Assembly: GCA_900765975.1 (NCBI GenBank)
Contig: CAAFTS010000104.1
Location: 1-61,424, forward strand
Origin: Lachnospiraceae bacterium
GTDB lineage: Bacteria; Bacillota; Clostridia; Lachnospirales; Lachnospiraceae
Direction of reading: 5' to 3'
Length of the DNA: 61,424 nt
Within the stretch, counting starts at the first letter, position 1, and every line of letters starts with the position of its first letter. Below the pieces are notes generated by a model that did not search any database, was not told the DNA's origin, and saw only the letters and a list, made by a program, of their open reading frames with translations. The translations under genes and the position numbers were made by a program. Of this stretch, positions 45,211 to 53,489 are shown piece by piece.

Positions 45211-46622
45211 CATCCATTTCGAATCGCTTCCAATGGACTTAGTTTCATAGCCCGTACCGCAGGGAAATATCCTGCCGCCATTCCTACAAAAATAGCAAAC
45301 AGCATAGAACCTGCGACCAGCCAGAATGGAATATAGGAAATATTTCCATCCATTCCCATCATACTTCCATGTCCTGTCACCACATTAATCGCAAAGGACA
45401 TCAGAAAACTGAGTATATTTCCAACAGCCCCTCCGATAAATCCAATAAATCCGGCCTCTAGTAAAAACATTTGCTTAATATTGCGTAAGCTACATCCCAG
45501 CACCTTAATGACTCCGATTTCTTTTGTTCTTTCATAAATCGACATCATCATTGTATTGGCAATTCCAATCGCTGCAACAAACAACGATACTGCACCGATT
45601 CCGCCCAACACCGCCTGCACCATGGCAAATTGTTTCTGCATGCTTTTCAAATACTCTGCGTTTGTGCTGACTCTGTAGCCCTTGGATTGAATTTCTGCCG
45701 CCAGAGATTCTACATGATCTATATCATCTGCCTGCACCATAGCACTTGTATAGGCAAAAAAGCGAAACGGCTTTCCTGTTTTTGTGGTTGGCTGTCCGGG
45801 AATTGCACGTCCTGCATACTCTTTTTGAAGCATAGATTTCAGTGCATTGATATCACAATATACATTATAGTAGTTTGCATTATACGACTCGATATCCCCC
45901 TCTACCATGCCACTTCCCTGCACTACATATTTTTTCGGTGGCTTTACCGTCTGAGCTGTACCGCCTTCTGCACCTCCGCTTCCCATTTCTGCACCGGCGT
46001 TTTGACTCTGTGAATTAAAATATGCCTCTTCATCCAAAATCAAAAACATCTGATCTTTCATGAAGTTAATATCCGGAGGCTGCTGCGTCTCCCAGTAGCC
46101 CTTATCCGTTCCTTTTTCATAGAACATCGTTCCTACGCCATTTCCGAAAATCAAATCCAAGGTGGCAGAACCTTCCTCCGGCAGCCGACTTCCCTCCACC
46201 AGTTTCATGTTCTGTCGTTTCATTTCCTCCGGTGTCAGACCTACAAGCTGCACATAACCATAATATTTGCCTGCAAGCATAACAGAGCTCATGGTCAGCG
46301 TCGGGGTTGCACTTTTTACATGTTCTATTTTTTCCAGTTCTTTTATTGTTTCATCGGTAATATATTTTGTCGCCTCTTCCTCCGAATCATCCCCCATATA
46401 AACCATCTGATCACCGGCAGCTTTTCCGGTTACCGTAATCGCAGTCATACCGCCGGATTGCTCTATTTCCCGATAAATAGACTGCTGCATCCCAAGTCCA
46501 AGAGAAATCATAACAACAATCGATGCGGTTCCGACTACCACTCCAAGAACGGTTAGGAATGTCCGAAGTTTCCTTCGTCTGAGGCTGCTGCTACTCATCC
46601 TCAGTAAATCTATCCACCTCAT
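45210..46622 (-). CDS. MacB-like ABC transporter permease
   Basis: 470 residues with one N-terminal membrane helix, a large extracytoplasmic MacB core domain (about 50-330) and an FtsX domain with three C-terminal helices. FtsX features are the segments NTMMMSIYERTKEIGVIKVLG and YFPAVRAMKLSPLEAIR at the end. The extracytoplasmic part has a Gly-rich insert near 215-230. It overlaps the CARDB-type gene by 32 bases, with GGAGG inside that gene. Substrate unknown; peptides or lipoproteins are usual for this class. Confidence 0.88.
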   Translation of the reverse strand: MRWIDLLRMSSSSLRRRKLRTFLTVLGVVVGTASIVVMISLGLGMQQSIYREIEQSGGMTAITVTGKAAGDQMVYMGDDSEEEATKYITDETIKELEKIEHVKSATPTLTMSSVMLAGKYYGYVQLVGLTPEEMKRQNMKLVEGSRLPEEGSATLDLIFGNGVGTMFYEKGTDKGYWETQQPPDINFMKDQMFLILDEEAYFNSQSQNAGAEMGSGGAEGGTAQTVKPPKKYVVQGSGMVEGDIESYNANYYNVYCDINALKSMLQKEYAGRAIPGQPTTKTGKPFRFFAYTSAMVQADDIDHVESLAAEIQSKGYRVSTNAEYLKSMQKQFAMVQAVLGGIGAVSLFVAAIGIANTMMMSIYERTKEIGVIKVLGCSLRNIKQMFLLEAGFIGFIGGAVGNILSFLMSFAINVVTGHGSMMGMDGNISYIPFWLVAGSMLFAIFVGMAAGYFPAVRAMKLSPLEAIRNG

Positions 46623-48123
46623 CCATCAGATCCTCCTCTTCTGCCAATGCCTGCTTTTTCTTTTTCCTGCGAATCACCAAAACGATCACTACCACTGCTG
46701 CCACAATTGCAACTCCAATCAGTACCGGAATCAGAGGAAATCCCTTTTCTTCCGCAGGAGCATCTGTCATCATTCCTATATCCTCTGCCGCTGCCGGAAT
46801 CACTTCTAATTCAAACGTTTCTTCCTTTGTAGAAACTTTTCCAGCCTCATCTTCGTAACTGACAATCATTTTACATTTTGTTCCTGCCGGCATCTCGCTC
46901 TCTCCTAAGAGCATTCCGTCAATCGTTCCGGTTGCGCCGGATTCTACATTTCCTACAAACACATCTTTTGCACTGATTCCATCGCCGCTGAACTTCACTT
47001 TCACATTATACAGCTTTGTTCTTCCGGTATTATACAAACTACAGGTAAGGTTTGCCTCTTCTCCGACTTGAATACTGGACGGTGCAATCTCGATCTCACT
47101 AAATTCAAATCTGGCTGCCTGCTGTACGGGAATTGCAAGACTGGAATTTCCTTCAAACTGTGCCGCGCTGCTGTCCTCATATTTCATGCTCATCGCAATA
47201 CTGTAAGGTTTCTGCACCAAATCAGCTCTGGCATTCAAATCAATGGAAATCTCCCGCGTTTCTCCTGCCGGAATACTGTCCAGATAAATGGAACTGGAAC
47301 CGGATGCCGGCAAAAATGCCGGAGCCTCTGCTGCCGCCTCTGTTCCTGCGGACGGAGCCTGCATATCAAACAGCATATTGGATACCGCAGTCGCTGTTGA
47401 TGTATTTTTCACCTGCACTGTCAGCCTAAAATTGCTCCCTGCATTGACAACAGCCGGTTCTGTGCGAAAACCTGTTACAATAACTCTTGGAACAGACGCA
47501 GTTCCGGAACCACCTCCGGATACAATCGGATCTCCATTATAGATATCTCCGCCATCTAACAATGCCGAACCGGCATCTCCCAATCCATCTGCCGGCGGTG
47601 TCTGTGGCTCTGACACTCCCGGTTTCTGATTCTGCTCATCCTTACCCGGAGCCTTTTCTTCTGCGGTTGTACGCACATGAATTGATTTATCCTCTTTATA
47701 CTCATTCACGTCATCATTGTAGGAAATGCGGAAAACCAACTTGTAGGCTTTCGTCTCAACATCGGAACGTACCTTCCAATCCCACTCTGCCTCTGTGGAC
47801 GCCTCCGGATTAATCGTATCCAAAAGTTTTTCCTCATTCATATTCTGAATCACAAACGGCCAGTCTTTTTCATTGTCAATTACTGGTGTAATCCGAACAT
47901 TCTGTGCCTCTTTTGTGCCGTTATTTTTCACTTTCACAGTAAACGTCACCTTTTCGCCCGCTTTATAATTCGGTGTTGCCTGCCCATCTCCGACTGATAA
48001 ACGGATTTCCGGTATTGCTCTTGCCTCTTCCGCATTTACTTTCATTCCCGGAAAAACCGGCAGCATCGCCACGATCAATACAAGTGCCAGAAATGTATAC
48101 ATCATTCGTTTCCCAAGTTTCAT
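46591..48123 (-). CDS. Membrane-anchored CARDB-like surface protein
   Basis: 510 residues. A signal peptide (about 1-31, ending KVNA), then three immunoglobulin-like CARDB/COG1361-type domains (about 38-150, 215-335 and 340-440) joined by a Pro/Gly-rich linker, then a membrane helix (about 465-487) and a basic/acidic cytoplasmic tail. It lies between the ATPase and the permease of an ABC system, overlapping both. I infer that it is an accessory component outside the cell. Confidence 0.82.
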   Translation of the reverse strand: MKLGKRMMYTFLALVLIVAMLPVFPGMKVNAEEARAIPEIRLSVGDGQATPNYKAGEKVTFTVKVKNNGTKEAQNVRITPVIDNEKDWPFVIQNMNEEKLLDTINPEASTEAEWDWKVRSDVETKAYKLVFRISYNDDVNEYKEDKSIHVRTTAEEKAPGKDEQNQKPGVSEPQTPPADGLGDAGSALLDGGDIYNGDPIVSGGGSGTASVPRVIVTGFRTEPAVVNAGSNFRLTVQVKNTSTATAVSNMLFDMQAPSAGTEAAAEAPAFLPASGSSSIYLDSIPAGETREISIDLNARADLVQKPYSIAMSMKYEDSSAAQFEGNSSLAIPVQQAARFEFSEIEIAPSSIQVGEEANLTCSLYNTGRTKLYNVKVKFSGDGISAKDVFVGNVESGATGTIDGMLLGESEMPAGTKCKMIVSYEDEAGKVSTKEETFELEVIPAAAEDIGMMTDAPAEEKGFPLIPVLIGVAIVAAVVVIVLVIRRKKKKQALAEEEDLMDEVDRFTEDE

Positions 48124-48839
48124 AATGTTTGTTCCTCTCTTTCCTTTATTTCACGATTGTTTTCTACCTTTACGATTTCCCCATCTATGATATGAAACAC
48201 CCGGTCTGCATATGTTGCCAGATGGTTGTCATGAGTTACCATAACTAAGGTTCGTTTTTGTTCTTTTACAACCCGCCGCATCAGTTCCATTACCTCTTCT
48301 GATGTGTGCGAATCCAGATTTCCCGTAGGTTCATCGGCAAAAATAATCTTCGGCTCTACTACCAACGCCCTTGCAACACCGACTCTTTGCTGCTGCCCTC
48401 CGGACATCTGATTTGGTAAATGCTTTTTATGTTTCTTCAAATTCACCAAATCCAGCATCTTATCCGCTTTCTGCAATCGCGCTGACCTTGATTCTCCGCG
48501 GAAACTGAGCGGAAGTGCAACATTTTCCACTGCATTCATCGTTCCGATTAAATGAAAGGACTGAAAAATAAATCCAACATTTTCTCTTCGGAAACGAACC
48601 AAGCCATCTTCATTTAATTGCTCCATATGCTGTCCACTGATAACCACTTCCCCTTTGGTCGGTTTCTCAAGCCCTGCAAGCAAATTCAACAGCGTAGATT
48701 TTCCGGAACCGGAAGTTCCCACAATGGCACAAAACTCTCCTTCATATATATCAAAGCTGACACCATTCAATGCCCGCACCACAGAATCACCAACTCGATA
48801 GAGTTTATACAGATTCCTTACCTCAATTACTTTTTCCAC
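48120..48839 (-). CDS. ABC transporter ATP-binding protein, MacB/LolD type
   Basis: 239 residues. Walker A is GTSGSGKST at about 41-49, the signature is MSGGQQQR, and Walker B is IIFADEPTGNLD with the His switch VTHD. Insertions and motifs place it in the MacB/LolD group. It is the first gene of a three-gene unit with the CARDB-type protein and the permease, overlapping the next gene by ATGA. The promoter region carries an 11-bp-spaced direct repeat. Confidence 0.93.
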   Translation of the reverse strand: MEKVIEVRNLYKLYRVGDSVVRALNGVSFDIYEGEFCAIVGTSGSGKSTLLNLLAGLEKPTKGEVVISGQHMEQLNEDGLVRFRRENVGFIFQSFHLIGTMNAVENVALPLSFRGESRSARLQKADKMLDLVNLKKHKKHLPNQMSGGQQQRVGVARALVVEPKIIFADEPTGNLDSHTSEEVMELMRRVVKEQKRTLVMVTHDNHLATYADRVFHIIDGEIVKVENNREIKEREEQTL

Positions 48840-48932
48840 ATCACACTCTCCTTTCCTTCCTCACCCATGTTATTTATATTACAAAAGAAAGTGAAATATT
48901 TTCATCTGAAAAAAATTAATTATTTCTTAATT

Positions 48933-48938
48933 TTAATA
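48933..48938 (-). promoter_or_regulatory. Possible -10 box of the ABC operon
   Basis: TATTAA on the minus strand. No -35 box is found 17 bases upstream, which suits a promoter that needs an activator. Confidence 0.35.
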
Positions 48939-48968
48939 ACGCATTGATTGGACTTTTCGGGCACTTTT

Positions 48969-48988
48969 GTTGTAAACGTGTTGTAAAC
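48969..48988 (-). promoter_or_regulatory. Direct repeat, likely response-regulator operator
   Basis: Two perfect 9-base copies of GTTTACAAC (minus strand; 48980-48988 and 48969-48977) with starts 11 bases apart, one helical turn. OmpR-type regulators bind such tandem half-sites. It lies about 130 bases upstream of the ABC ATPase ATG and about 43 bases upstream of the predicted start. The OmpR-type regulator at 52689 is the nearest candidate, which is inference. Confidence 0.5.
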
Positions 48989-49026
48989 AAATGTTTTTTC
49001 TTTAGACAGCTTAACACCGAAATGAT

Positions 49027-49065
49027 ACCAAAAAAGAAGTATCCCCACTTCCGGGTTGATACTCC
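49027..49065 (-). terminator. Terminator after ung
   Basis: An 8-bp stem on the minus strand (49058-49065 with 49036-49043), then TTTTT. It closes the unit RR-HK-hisH-hisF-ung. Confidence 0.7.
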
Positions 49066-49098
49066 TTTCCCAATGCTTTTCTATATTCTGTTCTATGA

Positions 49099-49767
49099 TT
49101 AATCAATCTGCCAGTCAACTGGCGCCACACCATGCTTTTTTAAAAATTCATTTGTCTGACTAAATGGCTTGCTCCCAAAAAAACCTCTATACGCTGATAA
49201 TGGACTTGGATGGGGTGCTTTCAAAATCAAATGCTGCGGATTGTTCAACATCTTTTCTTTTCTCTGTGCAGGCGCTCCCCAGAGAATAAATACCATTGGT
49301 CTCTCCTGCGTATTCAACACTTGAATCGCTGCATCTGTAAATTCTTCCCAACCGATTCCCCTATGGGAATTTGCCTGATGCGCACGCACTGTCAATACAG
49401 TATTGAGCATCAGAACTCCCTGTTCTGCCCATTTAGTCAGGCAACCATGATTTGGAATCGTACAGCCCAAATCATCATGAAGTTCTTGATAAATATTAAC
49501 CAAAGATGGCGGAACCTGTACTCCCTTCTGCACCGAGAAACAAAGTCCATGCGCCTGTCCGTAATTGTGATACGGATCTTGTCCTAAAATCACAACCTTT
49601 ACCTCTTTCAGCGGAGTTAAGTGAAACGCATTAAAAATAGCATCTGCCGGTGGAAAAATCCGCTGTGTCTTATATTCTTGATTCACTGTATCAAATAATT
49701 TCTTATAATATGGTTTCTTAAACTCATCTTTTAATGCCTCATACCAGTCTCCATTGATTCCGGACAT
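49099..49767 (-). CDS. ung: Uracil-DNA glycosylase, family 1
   Basis: A 222-residue repair enzyme that removes uracil from DNA. Water-activating Asp64 lies in ILGQDPYHNYGQ; the DNA-intercalation loop is HPSPLSAYRGFFG near 185. AGGGGG precedes the ATG. It lies 40 bases after hisF and may be co-transcribed. Confidence 0.95.
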   Translation of the reverse strand: MSGINGDWYEALKDEFKKPYYKKLFDTVNQEYKTQRIFPPADAIFNAFHLTPLKEVKVVILGQDPYHNYGQAHGLCFSVQKGVQVPPSLVNIYQELHDDLGCTIPNHGCLTKWAEQGVLMLNTVLTVRAHQANSHRGIGWEEFTDAAIQVLNTQERPMVFILWGAPAQRKEKMLNNPQHLILKAPHPSPLSAYRGFFGSKPFSQTNEFLKKHGVAPVDWQID

Positions 49768-49807
49768 CTCACAAATCCCCCTTTGTTCTTTTGTTCTCTC
49801 TAACCTG

Positions 49808-50569
49808 CTATAGCCGCACAGAAATTCCTTCTTTTCTCAAATATTCTTTGACTTGCCGAATTTCCAACTCTTTATAATGAAACAGAGATGCTGCAAGCGC
49901 TGCGTCTGCCTTTCCCACTGTAAATGCATCTTTGAAATGCTCCAGAGTTCCTGCACCGCCGGACGCAATCACCGGAATCGAAACTGCCTCTGCAATGGCT
50001 CTTGTCACATCCAAATCATATCCGGCTTTTGTTCCATCACCGTCCATACTGGTCAGCAAAATCTCTCCGGCGCCTAACGCCTCTGCCTTTTTTGCCCATT
50101 CTACTGCATCCAGTCCAGTATCAATCCTTCCACCGCTCCGATACACATTCCATCCGCTGCCGTCCGGCCGTCTTTTCACATCAATCGCCACAACTACACA
50201 CTGGCTTCCAAACTTTTCCGCCGCATCATGAATCAATTGCGGATTCTGGATTGCGGAAGAATTGATAGAAATCTTGTCCGCTCCCTCGCGAAGTAATTTT
50301 CTAAAATCCTCCACTGTGCGGATTCCGCCGCCTACTGTAAATGGAATAAACACACATTCCGCAACTCTTCGCACCAAATCTACAACGGTATTTCGTTCCT
50401 CTGATGTGGCTGTAATATCCAGAAAAACAAGTTCATCAGCGCCAGCCTGATCATAGGCTTTCGCGATTTCTACCGGATCGCCTGCATCTTTTAAATCTAC
50501 GAAATTAACTCCTTTTACTACCCTGCCGTTATGTACATCCAAACAGGGGATGATTCGTTTTGTATGCAT
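49808..50569 (-). CDS. hisF: Imidazole glycerol phosphate synthase cyclase subunit
   Basis: A 253-residue TIM barrel that, with HisH, turns PRFAR and ammonia into imidazole glycerol phosphate and AICAR. Catalytic Asp11 (CLDV) and Asp130 (AIDVK) are at the textbook positions, and the phosphate loops FTVGGGI and ASGGAG are present. AAGGAGGGG precedes the ATG. The rest of the his pathway is not in the window. Confidence 0.95.
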   Translation of the reverse strand: MHTKRIIPCLDVHNGRVVKGVNFVDLKDAGDPVEIAKAYDQAGADELVFLDITATSEERNTVVDLVRRVAECVFIPFTVGGGIRTVEDFRKLLREGADKISINSSAIQNPQLIHDAAEKFGSQCVVVAIDVKRRPDGSGWNVYRSGGRIDTGLDAVEWAKKAEALGAGEILLTSMDGDGTKAGYDLDVTRAIAEAVSIPVIASGGAGTLEHFKDAFTVGKADAALAASLFHYKELEIRQVKEYLRKEGISVRL

Positions 50570-50581
50570 CTTCTCCCCTCC

Positions 50582-51193
50582 TTATACCTCCAAATCCACA
50601 AAGTTTTTCAGTATCTTCAATCCCACTTCGCCACTCTTCTCCGGATGGAACTGACACGCAAATACATTTCCTTTTTCTACAGAAGCATGAATATGAGTTC
50701 CATACTCTGCAGATGCTTTTACACAGGATTCCTCCTTTGCCTTTAAATAATAAGAATGTACGAAATAGACATATGCCTGTTCTTCAATTCCTGCAAAGAG
50801 TCTTCCGTCATTTTCCAAATGTAGAGAATTCCAGCCAATGTGTGGGATTTTCAATCCATCCGCTGCCGGAATCCGCAGAATCTCTCCCGGTAAAATTCCA
50901 AGTCCATCTATCCCCGGACTCTCATCACTCCGCTCAAACAAAAGCTGCAACCCCAGACAAATTCCAAGAAACGGTGTCCTCTTTTCTACAACCTGATAGA
51001 TTACCGTATCCAGACCTCTTTCTTTTAGATTCCGCATAGCATCTCCGAATGCGCCTACTCCCGGCAAAATCACCTTTTCTGCCGCAAGAATTTCATCCGG
51101 TCGTTCTGTAATCTTGACCTCTTGCCCTAGAAACTGCATAGCCTTTTCCACACTTTTAATATTTCCTGCATCATAATCAATTATTGCGATCAT
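50582..51193 (-). CDS. hisH: Imidazole glycerol phosphate synthase glutaminase subunit
   Basis: A 203-residue class I glutamine amidotransferase. Nucleophile Cys79 (FLGICLGLQ), with His183 and Glu185 in FHPEKSG. The start is the ATG at 51193, overlapping the TGA of the histidine kinase gene (ATGA); GGAGG is inside the kinase gene. Twelve bases separate it from hisF. Such overlap with a two-component system is not the normal his operon arrangement. Confidence 0.94.
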   Translation of the reverse strand: MIAIIDYDAGNIKSVEKAMQFLGQEVKITERPDEILAAEKVILPGVGAFGDAMRNLKERGLDTVIYQVVEKRTPFLGICLGLQLLFERSDESPGIDGLGILPGEILRIPAADGLKIPHIGWNSLHLENDGRLFAGIEEQAYVYFVHSYYLKAKEESCVKASAEYGTHIHASVEKGNVFACQFHPEKSGEVGLKILKNFVDLEV

Positions 51194-52692
51194 TTCCCCG
51201 CCTCCTCTTGACTGCACAGGCATTTGGAATCCAATTCAAACCAAAATTCCACACCATTATCGTAATTTTTCACACCATATTCTTGATGGAAAGATTCCAT
51301 AATTGCCTTCACAATAGACAATCCGATTCCATTTCCACCATATTCTCTTGTATGTGCTTTATCCACTTTGTAAAACTTATCCCATAATTTCTTCAGATCT
51401 TCCTCTGGAATCGGCTTGCCGCTATTAAAGACTGTAACACGAACCGTATCTCCTTTTGGGATTACTCGGATTTCAATCCGCTTTTCAAATTCTGCATGAT
51501 GAATTGCATTCGTCAGATAATTCCGAATTACCTGCTCTGTCTTAAACTCATCTGCCCATACAGACACCTCGTTATCTGCGATAAATTCAACTGTCACCTC
51601 CGCCTGCTGGAGTAAAATCTCACAGCTCGCCAGAACGCCTCGTATCAAACGCACAATATCAAATCTCTGCACATCCAATTCTTCAGAACCAAATTCCAAT
51701 TGATTCAACACAAGCAGATTTCGAACCATCTTATTCATCTTATCTGCTTCATCCATAATCACATCACAATAGAACTCCCGACTCTCCGGATCATCACTGA
51801 CCCCCTCTTTCAAGCCTTCTGCATATCCCTGGATCAAAGCAATCGGCGTTTTCAATTCATGGGAAACATTCCCAAGAAATTCATTCCGCATATTCTCAAT
51901 CTTTTCCTTCTGCTCAATATCTTTCTGCAGCTGATTATTTGCACGTTTCAGTTCAGAAATCGTTTCCTCCAGTCTTTTAGACATCAAATTAAAATTCTCA
52001 CCCAGAATTCCGATCTCATCACTTCCGCCACTCGTATACCGCGCGTCAAAATCCAAATTTGCCATCCGTTGCGACAATTCCGCCAGCTCCAGAATCGGAT
52101 TGGTAATTCGTCTGGAGAAAAACCACACAAACAGCGCCCCCGCCACGATTGCCAAACAACCTACGTAAATCAAGAACCGATTGGCAATCCGTGCACTATC
52201 TTGAATACTTGCTAGTGGACTCTGCATCAAAAACAAGCAGTTATCTGAAATAATACCATACATTTCCAGATATCCGCCACTATTATCTGGTCTTTCCGCC
52301 TTATAAATATTGTATTTCTCCTCGGTGACGATTGGTTCCTCCTTATTTTTGCCGAAAATATACCCCATCAGCTGAAGATACATAGAACCATACTGCTCCT
52401 GCATCGTCTCTAGAACGATCTCATGTTTCTCATTCATTACCATCACAAAGATATTATTTCTCTGAATCTTTCTCCAGATGGAATTTTGCACATCCCTATT
52501 CTCTATGGTTCCTTCTCGCAGTGATTCATCTATAAGCTGATACATTTCCTGCATCTCAATTGTCTTACGAGATATATAATAATGCTCCAGAAAATTATTA
52601 TTCGCAATAAAAATCAATCCCATAATCAAAGCAATCAGACACATAAACACTGCTGCCAGCTGTTTTTTTATCGATTTCTTCAACTGTCTCAT
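51190..52692 (-). CDS. Sensor histidine kinase
   Basis: 500 residues. Two membrane helices (about 11-31 and 172-192) flank an extracellular sensor region of about 140 residues, followed by HAMP, a dimerisation domain with His278 in NVSHELKTP, and an HATPase domain with NYLTNAIHHA and GGNGIGLSIV. It overlaps the regulator gene by ATGA. Signal unknown. Confidence 0.93.
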   Translation of the reverse strand: MRQLKKSIKKQLAAVFMCLIALIMGLIFIANNNFLEHYYISRKTIEMQEMYQLIDESLREGTIENRDVQNSIWRKIQRNNIFVMVMNEKHEIVLETMQEQYGSMYLQLMGYIFGKNKEEPIVTEEKYNIYKAERPDNSGGYLEMYGIISDNCLFLMQSPLASIQDSARIANRFLIYVGCLAIVAGALFVWFFSRRITNPILELAELSQRMANLDFDARYTSGGSDEIGILGENFNLMSKRLEETISELKRANNQLQKDIEQKEKIENMRNEFLGNVSHELKTPIALIQGYAEGLKEGVSDDPESREFYCDVIMDEADKMNKMVRNLLVLNQLEFGSEELDVQRFDIVRLIRGVLASCEILLQQAEVTVEFIADNEVSVWADEFKTEQVIRNYLTNAIHHAEFEKRIEIRVIPKGDTVRVTVFNSGKPIPEEDLKKLWDKFYKVDKAHTREYGGNGIGLSIVKAIMESFHQEYGVKNYDNGVEFWFELDSKCLCSQEEAGK

Positions 52693-53369
52693 CCTTCTAC
52701 CTCGAATTTATAGCCCATCCCCCAGATGGTCTTAATATAATCTCCCTTCTCTCCTAGCTTGCTCCGAAGTTTTTTCACATGCGTATCAATGGTTCTTGCA
52801 TCTCCAAAATAATCATAATTCCAAACATTATTTAAAATCTTCTCTCTGGACAATGCGATTCCCTGATTCTCCATAAAATACACCAGCAGCTCAAACTCCT
52901 TATAACTCAACTCAATCGGCGTCCCCTCAATCGTAACCTGATGCGCCGCCTTATCGATTTCAATTCCACCGGCACTAAGCTGCTCATTTTTATCCGTTCC
53001 AACTGTTCTTCGCAAAATCGCCTCTACTCTGGCAACCAGTATCTTCGGGCTAAACGGCTTTGAAATATACTCATCTACACCGAGTTCAAATCCTTGCAGC
53101 TCATCTCTTTCTTCTGACCGGGCTGTCAGCATAATAATCGGCACTTTTGAATGTTCACGTATTTCTCTGCAAACCTGCCATCCATCCATCTTCGGCATCA
53201 TCACATCCAAAATCACAAGCCCGATTTCTTTGTCCTCATAGAACAAATCCATAGCTTCCATTCCGTCACCGGCCTCTAAGACAACATATCCTTCCCGTGC
53301 AAGAAAATCTTTGACAAGTTTTCGCATCCTGCTTTCATCATCTACTACAAGAATCTTAATTTTATCCAT
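52689..53369 (-). CDS. OmpR-family response regulator
   Basis: A 226-residue cytoplasmic transcription factor. Receiver with the acid pair Asp10/Asp11, phosphoacceptor Asp55 (VILDVMMPK) and Lys in SKPF. The C-terminal winged-helix DNA-binding domain (about 130-225) has DARTIDTHVKKLRSKL. It is the first gene of the unit RR-HK-hisH-hisF-ung. AAGGAG precedes the ATG. Confidence 0.94.
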   Translation of the reverse strand: MDKIKILVVDDESRMRKLVKDFLAREGYVVLEAGDGMEAMDLFYEDKEIGLVILDVMMPKMDGWQVCREIREHSKVPIIMLTARSEERDELQGFELGVDEYISKPFSPKILVARVEAILRRTVGTDKNEQLSAGGIEIDKAAHQVTIEGTPIELSYKEFELLVYFMENQGIALSREKILNNVWNYDYFGDARTIDTHVKKLRSKLGEKGDYIKTIWGMGYKFEVEG

Positions 53370-53429
53370 AATTCCCGACTCCTTTTTCTTCTCCTGTTAT
53401 TTTACGCACTTTTATATGGTGATTATATA

Positions 53430-53486
53430 GAAAAAATATGTCTCTTTTGTGAACTCTGCACAGAATCCACACAAGAGACATATTTT
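53430..53486 (-). terminator. Terminator after the large permease gene
   Basis: A long stem of about 17 bp on the minus strand, arms around 53469-53486 and 53436-53452, followed by TTTTTTC. It separates the permease unit from the two-component system. Confidence 0.75.
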
Positions 53487-53489
53487 GCT

